7,526 nt of DNA, taken from the NCBI GenBank assembly GCA_038325665.1, contig JBBQJF010000270.1, forward strand, positions 1-7,526, in the 5' to 3' direction. This DNA comes from CAUJGQ01 sp038325665. GTDB taxonomy: Bacteria; Chloroflexota; Dehalococcoidia; CAUJGQ01. The position numbers and the translations under genes are program-made. Position 1 is the first letter of the stretch. Every line of letters starts with the position of its first letter. The notes beneath the pieces were generated by a model. The model saw nothing but the letters and a program-made list of their open reading frames with translations. It made no database searches and was not told the origin of the DNA. Positions 1 to 6,183 of this stretch are shown here, one piece after another.

Positions 1-34
1 CGATACTACGAGCGGAGTGGGAGACGGGATCGCG

Positions 35-1837
35 ATGAAGAACCTATCCGAGCTATTCGCCGCGCTTCGCCAGCCGCAGCACGGCCGCGACGACGCGCTG
101 ATCGTGGCTGAGACATGCCTCTCATGTAGCGCCGACCTCCGCCTGTCCGAGACGTACCGGCGTGTACGAGTGTGTCACGATTGCCGCTTCCATTACACGA
201 TCGGCGCACGCGAGCGGGTCGACACTCTCGCTGATCCCGGCAGTTTCCGCGAGAGCAACCGCTCTTTGATTTCGATTGACCCAATCGCCTTTGCCAAGAC
301 GTATAAGCGTCGGTTGTTCGACGAGGAGCACCGCACGGGGCTGGCAGATGCGATCGTCACGGGCGTGGCAAAGATGAATGGCCGGTCCGTCGTGCTGGCC
401 GTGATCGACTTTCGCTTCCTCGGCGGCACGATCGGGTCGGTGGTGGGCGAGAAACTGACCCTCGCGATGGAGACCGCCGCCCGCCGTCGCATGCCTCTAC
501 TGACAATCATTGCTAGTGGCGGCGCGCGCATGCAGGAAGGCCCCCTCTCGCTGATGCAGATGGCGAAGGTCGCGCTGGCGCGCCAGCGCTTGGCGGCGGC
601 GCGAACCCCATTCTTGTGCGTCCTCACCAATCCCACGCTGGGCGCGGCATACACCGGCATCGGGGCGCAGGCTGATTTCGCCATCGGTGAGCCGGGGGCG
701 GTGATCGGATACGCGGCGACGCCGGGAGGCGGCGATGATCAACAAACCGCCGAGGATCTGCTCCGCGCGGGTCTGCTCGATGAGGTGGTAGACCGCGAAC
801 AATTGCGCGAGTTGGTCATACATGTGCTCGACGTACTGACCGCCCGCATCACCGTCGCCCCGGAGGACAACCACACTCCAACCCAGCCGAAGCATGAGCA
901 CGGCGCCGCGTGGAATAATGTGCAACTCGCGCGCCAGGCGGGGCGGCCCACGGCGCTCGACTATATTGGCCGGATGGCATCGACGTACGTTGAGCTGCGT
1001 GGCGACCGCGCCGGCGTTGACGACAAGGCCGTGACGTGCGGAATCGCTCTGATCGCCGGCGAGGCGGTCGTGATTGTCGGACAGCAGCGGATTCGCCCGA
1101 CCATCGGGATCGCCGTCAGCGATGCATTGCTCGGTCCGGCAGGATTCCGAAAGGCGGCACGGGCCTTCCGACTCGCGGGGCGGTTTGGGCTGCCGGTGGT
1201 CACGTTGATCGATACGACCGGCGCCGATCCCCGCGCGCAGGCAACGGCCGCCGGCCTCGGTCCGGCGATGGCCGACTGCGTGACGGCGCTGGCCGAGGCG
1301 CCCGTGCCGACGGTGGCGGCGGTGATAGGGCAGGGCGGCAGTGAGGCCGGTGCGGCACTGGGAGTCGCCGATCGGGTGCTGATGCTCGAACACGCCATCT
1401 ACACCGTGGTGTCGCCGGAGCGCGCGGCGCTGCTGATGCACCGGGACATCTCGCGCGCCGGCGAGGTCGCTGACGCGCTGCATCTCACCGCGGATTCATG
1501 CCGTGAGCTACGGGTCGTCGATACCGTCGTCCCTGAGCCGGAAGGCGGCGCCCACACCGATCACGAGGCTGCCGCCCGAAACCTGCGCGCCGCGCTGCTC
1601 CGCGCACTCTCCGAGACGCAGGGGATACCGGTCAAGCGTTTGCAGCGTGAGCGCTATCGCCGCTATCGCGAGATCGGCGAGTACAGCGGCTACATCGGCA
1701 CGACGCTCGCCCACGAGGTGTCCGAGCTACGTACGGCTATCGCCCGTAAGGCCGGCGCCGCCGCCTCACGCATTCGCCACCCGCGGGCCGGCCGGCTGCA
1801 ACTCACCGACGAGCCGGATGGGTTTGTGATTCCGTAA
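35..1837 (+). CDS. accDA: Fused acetyl-CoA carboxylase carboxyltransferase, beta (AccD) plus alpha (AccA), divergent
   Basis: This 600-residue protein combines both carboxyltransferase subunits, which in acetyl-CoA carboxylase move the carboxyl group from carboxybiotin-BCCP to acetyl-CoA to give malonyl-CoA for fatty-acid synthesis. The N-terminal half is AccD-like: a zinc ribbon with Cys28, Cys31, Cys47 and Cys50, a VVGEKLT stretch, and SGGARMQEG from residue 161. The AccA-like half begins near Trp293 (QLAR, then LDYI at 308-311) and runs through LGVADRVLMLE and PEGGAH to about residue 550. About 50 extra residues follow. ATG 35 is preferred because GGGAG lies 11 bases upstream; an in-frame GTG at 17 would add six residues. 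Oddities: the AccD GG of DPTxGG is GA (203-204), the RVIEQT segment is replaced by a shorter GGG-containing stretch, the AccA GGSGGA signature reads GGSEAG (434-439), and the KGRDTKEN stretch is lost. It may be a divergent paralogue rather than the housekeeping enzyme. Family assignment is firm; activity is uncertain. Confidence 0.9.
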   Translation: MKNLSELFAALRQPQHGRDDALIVAETCLSCSADLRLSETYRRVRVCHDCRFHYTIGARERVDTLADPGSFRESNRSLISIDPIAFAKTYKRRLFDEEHRTGLADAIVTGVAKMNGRSVVLAVIDFRFLGGTIGSVVGEKLTLAMETAARRRMPLLTIIASGGARMQEGPLSLMQMAKVALARQRLAAARTPFLCVLTNPTLGAAYTGIGAQADFAIGEPGAVIGYAATPGGGDDQQTAEDLLRAGLLDEVVDREQLRELVIHVLDVLTARITVAPEDNHTPTQPKHEHGAAWNNVQLARQAGRPTALDYIGRMASTYVELRGDRAGVDDKAVTCGIALIAGEAVVIVGQQRIRPTIGIAVSDALLGPAGFRKAARAFRLAGRFGLPVVTLIDTTGADPRAQATAAGLGPAMADCVTALAEAPVPTVAAVIGQGGSEAGAALGVADRVLMLEHAIYTVVSPERAALLMHRDISRAGEVADALHLTADSCRELRVVDTVVPEPEGGAHTDHEAAARNLRAALLRALSETQGIPVKRLQRERYRRYREIGEYSGYIGTTLAHEVSELRTAIARKAGAAASRIRHPRAGRLQLTDEPDGFVIP

Positions 1838-1849
1838 ATTGCTGTACGT

Positions 1850-1861
1850 TCAGCCGGCTGA
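1850..1861. other. Perfect 12-bp palindrome
   Basis: TCAGCCGGCTGA is self-complementary with no loop and sits 12 bases after the accDA stop codon. It has no T-tract, so it is a poor intrinsic terminator. It could be a dimeric-protein site serving the toxin-antitoxin genes just downstream, since such modules are usually autoregulated, but nothing in the sequence proves this. Confidence 0.25.
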
Positions 1862-1915
1862 CGACGTGTGAAGCTATGAGCAAGAGAAACGACCATAGCT
1901 GTCGAACCACTACCC

Positions 1916-2226
1916 GTGAAGGTCATTCCGGGAAGCGAACCAGATAGGCTGCCGGAAAAAGGCGCACCGCGGCCCGTGCTACTTCAGCGGCTGGGGGTCG
2001 TGTACCGAGCCGTCGAGGAGGAAGCGACGAAAAATCGGGAGGAGTACGATCCGGAGAAGGTTCGACAAGTCGTCTCGGAGATGGCAGGAACTCTAAGCCG
2101 GTCAAGGCCGAGGAGATGATCGCGAACATCTACCGCTGGCGCGAGGAGAGGTCACGACAGGCGAAGCGGTCCTACAGTTGGTTCGATAAGTACCCCCCGA
2201 CTTGGAGTGGGGATGTCGATGGCTGA
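1916..2226 (+). pseudogene. VapB-like antitoxin, interrupted by a one-base frameshift
   Basis: Two overlapping reading frames together spell one short antitoxin-like protein. The first frame (GTG 1916 onward) gives PGSEPDRL, RPVLLQRLGVVYR, a run of acidic residues, then YDPEKVRQVVSEMAGTLS, and after the break it ends in a stop at 2117-2119. The second frame picks up at about 2101 as VKAEEMIANIYRWREE and ends in a TGA at 2224-2226. Joined, this resembles antitoxins of the form 'PGSEL.RLL..GPVLLEKDGVRYR...YDPE.VR..L..TAG...D.E.LI..IYRAREEGSR', in which the C-terminal part would bind and neutralise a PIN toxin. The apparent lesion is one missing base between about 2093 and 2103. No ribosome binding site precedes GTG 1916; the frame is open from 1880, and an ACG at 1889 could be a degraded start. 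It overlaps the toxin gene by 14 bases, as usual for such operons. A sequencing error is possible. Confidence 0.7.
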
Positions 2227-2614
2227 CAGCAGCTATCCAGACTGGGTAGTCGAAGCGCTTGGCGGCAACGCGAGCGCCACCCAAACCATTGCGAGAGTCG
2301 CTCGTGAGATCATTGGCGTGAGCGTTGCCACGATAGAGGAGATTTACGAGGACGCCTTCAACTCCGCAAATCGATCAGCACATCTCGACAGGTTCCAGCG
2401 GTACGTGAACCCATTTCGGCGCTTCGACGTCGACGAGCCGGTCATTGAGCGCTTCGACGAGGTCCGCGCTTACCTTCGACGGCACGGCGAGATGATATCC
2501 GATTTCGACATCACTCTCGGTGCAACGGCTCTGCGCCACGGCCCGACGGTTCTCACCTGTAACGCGCGGCATTTGCCGCGTATCCCCGAAGTCGTGGTCT
2601 ACGAACGTCGATAG
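2213..2614 (+). CDS. PIN-domain ribonuclease toxin (VapC-like), atypical N-terminus
   Basis: This 133-residue protein has the usual length of a VapC toxin, a Mg-dependent ribonuclease that cleaves specific RNAs when its antitoxin is absent. The body aligns well with the family: SVATIEEIYEDAF holds the conserved Glu43, then the helix RFDEVRAYLRRHG, the acidic pair in SDFDITLGATAL (Asp97, Asp99), and TVLTCNARHLPRIP with Asn117 where this subgroup often has TRN. The N-terminus is odd. A typical protein opens LLDTDWVIDAL, whereas this one opens MADSSYPDWVVEAL, so the first catalytic Asp is either lost or displaced by a three-residue SYP insertion (Asp5 could stand in). GGAG at 2204-2207 sits 5 bases before ATG 2213; ATG 2219 is an alternative. 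Translation is probably coupled to the overlapping antitoxin gene. Since that antitoxin is frameshifted, the toxin is probably inactive or unexpressed. That is inference. Confidence 0.82.
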   Translation: MSMADSSYPDWVVEALGGNASATQTIARVAREIIGVSVATIEEIYEDAFNSANRSAHLDRFQRYVNPFRRFDVDEPVIERFDEVRAYLRRHGEMISDFDITLGATALRHGPTVLTCNARHLPRIPEVVVYERR

Positions 2615-2673
2615 GCGGACACGCACACCACCCCGCGCAGTGCCCAAACGCTGTCCCAATTCAGGTACCCGAG

Positions 2674-2696
2674 AGCCGCGCGGATTCGGCGCGGCT
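2674..2696. terminator. GC-rich hairpin between convergent genes
   Basis: AGCCGCGC (2674-2681) and GCGCGGCT (2689-2696) form a perfect 8-bp stem with a 7-base loop. It lies between the convergent PIN-toxin and uvrB genes, where a bidirectional terminator would be expected. Neither side has a clear T-tract, so intrinsic termination would be weak. The role is inferred from position. Confidence 0.45.
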
Positions 2697-2722
2697 TGAG
2701 AGCAGGCGTGAGTTATCGCACC

Positions 2723-4975
2723 CTATGGTCCATACCGCTTGCGCGTGCGGTTGCGGCGGTTGGTCGTCTCGGCGTGGACGAGCGGGCGTTGCTCCTCGTC
2801 GCGCTCTTGGCGCTTGCGCTGGATGATCATATCGGCGAGATGGACCAACCCTTCCTCATCGTCGCCGAGTAGCTCCCGCCGCAGATCGACGATCTGATCG
2901 CGCAGCAGGGCTGCCTTCTCGAACTCGAGGTTCTTGGCGGCGGCCTTCATCTGCGACTCAAGCTCCTTGACCAGCCGCGCCAGTTCCTCGCGCGGCACAC
3001 CTGAGCCGGTGTTGTACTCGACGCGGTTCTCGGCGACGCGGCGCATGCTCTCGTTGATGTCCTTGATCGCCTTGCGAATACCCTCGGGGGTGATGCCGTG
3101 ATCCTCGTTGTACGCCTGCTGAATCGCGCGCCGGCGGTACGTCTCATCGATCGCCCGCTGCATCGAGTCGGTGATGCGGTCGGCGTACATGATCACGCGG
3201 CCGTTGACGTGGCGGGCGGCACGGCCAATCGTCTGAATCAGTGACTGTTGGGAGCGCAAGAACCCTTCCTTGTCGGCGTCCAGGATCGCGATCAGGCTGA
3301 CCTCCGGCAGATCCAGCCCCTCGCGCAGCAAATTGATGCCGACGATCACGTCGTAGATGCCGAGACGCAGGTCACGGAGAATGTCGATGCGTTCGAGCGT
3401 GTTGACCTCGGAATGGAGATAGTGGGTTTTGACGCCCATCTCCTGCAGGTAATCGGCGAGATCCTCGGCCATCTTCTTGGTCAGGGTTGTGACCAGCACC
3501 CGCTCGCCGCGCTCGGTGCGCGCCTGGACTTCATCGAGCAGGTCATCGATCTGGTTGCGAGTCGGCTTGACCTCGATCATCGGGTCGAGCAGACCAGTGG
3601 GCCGGATCACCTGCTCGGCGACACGACCTGACTCGATGATCCGCTCGCGGAACGAGGCGCCGTGCCCGCGGGCGAGGCCGTCGTCGGACATCGAGGGCGC
3701 GAGCAGCCGCATTGCCGCCGCCCCCACGCCCGCACCCTCCTCGACCGGCTCCTGCACCGCCACCCGGCCGCTCATCTGCAGCTCGTACGCGGTGGGAGTG
3801 GCCGACACATAAACGACCTGCTTGATATGCGCATCGAACTCGGTGAAGTTGAGCGGTCGATTGTCGAGCGCGGACGGCAACCGGAAGCCGTAATCGACCA
3901 GCGTTTGCTTGCGACTCATGTCGCCGCCGAACATGCCGCGCACCTGGGGGATGCTGATGTGCGACTCGTCGATGAACAGCAGCCAGTCGTCGGGCAGGTA
4001 GTCGAGCAGCGTCCATGGCGTGCTGCCGGGGGCGCGGCGCGCGAGATGGCGCGAATAATTCTCGACGCCGGAACAGTACCCGAATTCGCGCAATGATTCG
4101 AGGTCGTAGCGGGTGCGCTCCTCGAGGCGCGCGGCCTCAAGGATCTTGTCCTGTGACTTAAGTTCGACCAACCGCTCCTCAAGCTCCTGTTCGATGTCGG
4201 CGATCGCCGCCTGCATCTTGTCCTGTGACGTGACGAAGTGCTTGGCCGGGTAGATGTCCACCCGGTCCTTCTCCGCCAGCACCTCACCGGTGAGCGGGTC
4301 CATCTCGACGATGCGTTCGATTTGATCGCCCCAGAAGTCGATCCGCACCGCCAGTTCGTCGTACGCCGGGTGGATCGTCAGGCTGTCGCCCCGCAGCCGG
4401 AACTTGCCGCGCACGAGGTTCATGTCGTTGCGCTCGTACTGCATGTCCACGAGCCGCCGCGCCGCCTTGACGCGGGTCATCGACCCGCCCTTCTCAAAGG
4501 CCAGCACGAAGCTCTGGTACTCTTCTGGCTCACCGAGACCGTAGATGCACGACACCGACGCGACGATCAACACATCGCGACGCTCGAACAGCGCACGGGT
4601 GGCGGCGTGGCGCAGCTTGTCGATCTCGTCGTTAATGTCGGAGTCCTTGGCGATGTACGTGTCGGTGCGCGGGACATACGCCTCGGGCTGGAAGTAGTCG
4701 TAGTAGGAGACGAAGTACTCGACCGCGTTCTCGGGGAAGAACTCGCGGAACTCCGCGCAGAGCTGCGCGGCGAGCGTCTTATTGTGGGCGAGTATCAGCG
4801 TCGGACGCTGCACGCGTTCGACCACCGAGGCCATCGTGAATGTCTTGCCGGTGCCGGTTGCGCCGAGCAGTGTCTGCTGCCGGTGGCCCTCGTTCAGCCA
4901 GCCGGTGAGTTGGTCGATCGCTTTGGGTTGGTCGCCGGTCGCCTTAAATGGCGACACGAGCTTGAAGTCGGGCAT
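2723..4975 (-). CDS. uvrB: UvrABC excinuclease subunit B, with an internal insertion
   Basis: UvrB is the damage-verifying helicase-like subunit of nucleotide excision repair; UvrA loads it onto DNA and UvrC cuts on either side. All landmarks are present: Walker A GATGTGKT (38-45), the tyrosine-rich beta-hairpin YYDYFQPEAYVP (91-102), Walker B/DESH (336-339), SATP (391-394), LTKKMAEDL, NLLREGLDLPEVS, QTIGRAAR (581-588), and a C-terminal UVR domain that contacts UvrC (about 664-702). The protein is 750 residues against a usual 660-690. The excess comes from about 45-50 extra residues at roughly 401-451, between YELQ and RVAEQVIRPTGLLDP, and from a basic tail after the UVR domain ending RNRTRKRYGP. 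AAGGGA lies just upstream of the ATG at 4975, supporting that start. It is transcribed alone; its neighbour on the low-coordinate side is convergent. A candidate promoter lies about 127 bases upstream. Confidence 0.97.
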   Translation of the reverse strand: MPDFKLVSPFKATGDQPKAIDQLTGWLNEGHRQQTLLGATGTGKTFTMASVVERVQRPTLILAHNKTLAAQLCAEFREFFPENAVEYFVSYYDYFQPEAYVPRTDTYIAKDSDINDEIDKLRHAATRALFERRDVLIVASVSCIYGLGEPEEYQSFVLAFEKGGSMTRVKAARRLVDMQYERNDMNLVRGKFRLRGDSLTIHPAYDELAVRIDFWGDQIERIVEMDPLTGEVLAEKDRVDIYPAKHFVTSQDKMQAAIADIEQELEERLVELKSQDKILEAARLEERTRYDLESLREFGYCSGVENYSRHLARRAPGSTPWTLLDYLPDDWLLFIDESHISIPQVRGMFGGDMSRKQTLVDYGFRLPSALDNRPLNFTEFDAHIKQVVYVSATPTAYELQMSGRVAVQEPVEEGAGVGAAAMRLLAPSMSDDGLARGHGASFRERIIESGRVAEQVIRPTGLLDPMIEVKPTRNQIDDLLDEVQARTERGERVLVTTLTKKMAEDLADYLQEMGVKTHYLHSEVNTLERIDILRDLRLGIYDVIVGINLLREGLDLPEVSLIAILDADKEGFLRSQQSLIQTIGRAARHVNGRVIMYADRITDSMQRAIDETYRRRAIQQAYNEDHGITPEGIRKAIKDINESMRRVAENRVEYNTGSGVPREELARLVKELESQMKAAAKNLEFEKAALLRDQIVDLRRELLGDDEEGLVHLADMIIQRKRQERDEEQRPLVHAETTNRRNRTRKRYGP

Positions 4976-5076
4976 GAGTCTTTCCCTTCGCCCCCTACCA
5001 TCGCCATATGACCCGCGGGACGCGGTTGCCGGCAGCGCCGCCTAACCGTGGATCTGCCGCGAATGACGATCATGGC

Positions 5077-5085
5077 GGGGGGGGG
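5077..5085. repeat. Nine-G homopolymer run
   Basis: Nine consecutive G on the plus strand (C on the coding strand of uvrB) lie in the presumed uvrB 5' leader, between the candidate -10 and the start codon. Runs of this length can slip in replication. Here slippage would change leader length or structure and not a reading frame. Confidence 0.9.
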
Positions 5086-5101
5086 CGGATATCCTCCCGT
5101 C

Positions 5102-5134
5102 ATTGTACCGCGCCGGGTGTCAGCTCTGTGTCAG
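5102..5134 (-). promoter_or_regulatory. Candidate uvrB promoter with a direct-repeat operator
   Basis: Read on the minus strand, TACAAT (plus coordinates 5102-5107) is a good -10 hexamer. Upstream of it, CTGACAC occurs twice with a 4-base spacer (5117-5134), a period of 11 bases or one helical turn. No TTGACA-like -35 sits at 16-18 bases, so the repeats fall where the -35 should be. That layout (7-base half-sites, 4-base gap) resembles a PhoB-type response-regulator box, which suggests activator-dependent initiation. It would give a leader of roughly 120 bases before uvrB. The function is inferred. Confidence 0.4.
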
Positions 5135-5187
5135 TAGTGGAGACGGGCTGCTCGCGACGGGTGGATCTACCCCTGCCCCAGACCCGC

Positions 5188-5232
5188 CGCCGCGAGGGGA
5201 AGGGTGTCGACCTCTCCCGGTCCCTCGCGGCG
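5188..5232. repeat. Long imperfect inverted repeat (GC-rich hairpin)
   Basis: CGCCGCGAGGG (5188-5198) is exactly reverse-complementary to CCCTCGCGGCG (5222-5232). The interior is partly self-complementary around GTCGAC and includes AGGG against CTCCC. A second hairpin follows at 5255-5274 (CGCCGG with CCGGCG, 8-base loop). The look is that of dispersed intergenic palindromes in high-GC genomes. A terminator for Uma2/ruvA transcripts coming from the right is possible, but no T-tract follows. Confidence 0.55.
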
Positions 5233-5302
5233 TCGCCCCGCCCCGGGCGGTAGACGCCGGTCGGGGGTCCGGCGCTCCCCCGCCGCCCGCGCGACACCAT
5301 GC

Positions 5303-5333
5303 GCGGCGCGTTTGATTGTTTGCAAAACGCCGC
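5303..5333. repeat. Inverted repeat around TTTGATTGTTTGC
   Basis: GCGGCG (5303-5308) pairs with CGCCGC (5328-5333), and GTTT can extend the stem to AAAAC with one bulged base. The loop contains TTGATTGTTTG, which recurs at 5415-5425. A related GCGTTTGATTG occurs at both 5308-5318 and 5398-5408. The second locus looks like the first with an extra 13-base TTGATTG unit, so the two are probably copies of one small repeated element. Confidence 0.45.
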
Positions 5334-5592
5334 TCATGGCGACGTGGATTTGGGACGCGGGCGCCGGCAACGTGCGGCGAGTCTGGCCGGCCGCGGTGCG
5401 TTTGATTGACTGTCTTGATTGTTTGTCGCGGCGGGAATTTTGGAGGACGGCGCACATGTTCGAAGGGGTGTCGTCGCGGCCCGCGGCGACCCGGCCACCT
5501 GCGCGTCGCTCGGGATTCGTACCTTGAGGCTACGAGAGCACGGGTTGACCAGGCAAGCGGATCGCGTCTCTGCTGCCACTCGTGGGAGCGAA

Positions 5593-6156
5593 TCAGGGGC
5601 ACGGAGCCGGAAGAATCTGGCGGACAGCGATTCGCAGACAGGGCAATACGTCGCCGCCATCAATCTCAGTACTATCGATCAGCGTCTGCCCCGCGCCATC
5701 GAGCGTGAGTACAGTGACGGTGCGGGCGTTGGGGTCGATGTCCCACACCATGCGGACGCCGTGCGCGAGATAGAACGCGATCTTGCGCTCGCGTGCGCCG
5801 GGGCGATCATCGGGCGAGCGGATCTCGACGGCAAGGTCCGGAGCGCCCTCGAAGGTGCGATTGCCGAAGAACCCGCGAGCCGTCGCATTGAGCACCACCA
5901 CATAGTCGGCCACATACGCGCGCCGGCGACCGGGACTGCCGATCAGACAGCGAATCTCACTGCCGCCATCGCCATCCGGGCGGAGGTCGAAGTAGGCGGT
6001 AAACACGACGCTCAGCAGCCGCTGGATGATTCCGTGCCAAATGCTCGGCGCCGGCTTGCGCGTGACCTCCCCGTCCTCAAAATCCCTGGCCGGCTTCGCG
6101 TCAGGCAGCCGCAGAAATCTCGCGGGTGTGAGCGCCCGTCGTGCCGTGTTCGCCAT
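5593..6156 (-). CDS. Uma2 family (DUF820) restriction-endonuclease-fold protein
   Basis: This 187-residue protein belongs to the Uma2/DUF820 group, which has a PD-(D/E)XK nuclease fold; members are abundant in Chloroflexota and Cyanobacteria and their role is poorly known. The signature is clear: DGE near residue 28-30, VADYVVV (Asp84) in the usual PDVAFV position, GAPDLAVEIRSPDD (Asp107, Glu111), Lys125 in RERKIAFYLAHGVRMVW, and then DIDPNARTVTVL. Asp107, Glu111 and Lys125 are the plausible metal-binding and catalytic residues. Length and domain are complete. GGGAG sits 8 bases before the ATG. The gene starts 27 bases after the ruvA stop on the same strand, so the two are probably co-transcribed. 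No recognisable DNA-binding domain is fused to it. Whether it cuts DNA or only keeps the fold cannot be told from sequence. Confidence 0.85.
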   Translation of the reverse strand: MANTARRALTPARFLRLPDAKPARDFEDGEVTRKPAPSIWHGIIQRLLSVVFTAYFDLRPDGDGGSEIRCLIGSPGRRRAYVADYVVVLNATARGFFGNRTFEGAPDLAVEIRSPDDRPGARERKIAFYLAHGVRMVWDIDPNARTVTVLTLDGAGQTLIDSTEIDGGDVLPCLRIAVRQILPAPCP

Positions 6157-6183
6157 CGCCCCTGCTCCCAGATGTACGCGCCG

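Larger units (their letters stand above)
4976..5592. other. Repeat-rich GC-rich non-coding region between uvrB and the Uma2 gene
   Basis: Open frames here are low-complexity Arg/Pro/Gly-rich translations with no family resemblance and no consistent coding pattern, so I read the stretch as non-coding. Near uvrB it holds a 9-G run (5077-5085), a TACAAT-like -10 on the minus strand, and a GTGTCAG direct repeat. From 5188 to 5333 it is a succession of GC-rich inverted repeats. From 5311 to 5421 TTGATTG occurs three times. The part from 5430 to 5592 shows nothing I recognise; one GGAGG (5442-5446) precedes an ATG at 5458 that opens only a short arginine- and proline-rich frame ending at 5527. Confidence 0.6.

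Noticed and set aside
497..1483. A 328-codon minus-strand open frame
   Set aside because: It is the shadow of the accDA gene and has no recognisable domain.
2086..2110. Programmed ribosomal frameshift in the antitoxin
   Set aside because: No slippery heptamer, internal ribosome-site stimulator or strong downstream structure is visible; a plain indel is simpler.
3623..3775. The UvrB insert as a recent tandem duplication between two SGRVA copies
   Set aside because: The two SGRVA segments differ at nearly every third codon position, so there is no sign of a recent DNA-level duplication. The likeness may be chance.
4238..5011. A 257-codon plus-strand open frame
   Set aside because: It is antisense to the N-terminal part of uvrB, with a His/Val/Arg-rich composition typical of a mirrored coding frame.
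5458..5527. Short plus-strand frame behind GGAGG (MFEGVSSRP...)
   Set aside because: It is only about 22 codons, arginine- and proline-rich, with no promoter or gene behind it. The GGAGG alone does not justify a gene call.
5480..5592. GGTACGAATCCC on the minus strand, resembling a tRNA T-arm
   Set aside because: No 5-bp T-stem, anticodon arm or acceptor stem can be folded around it.
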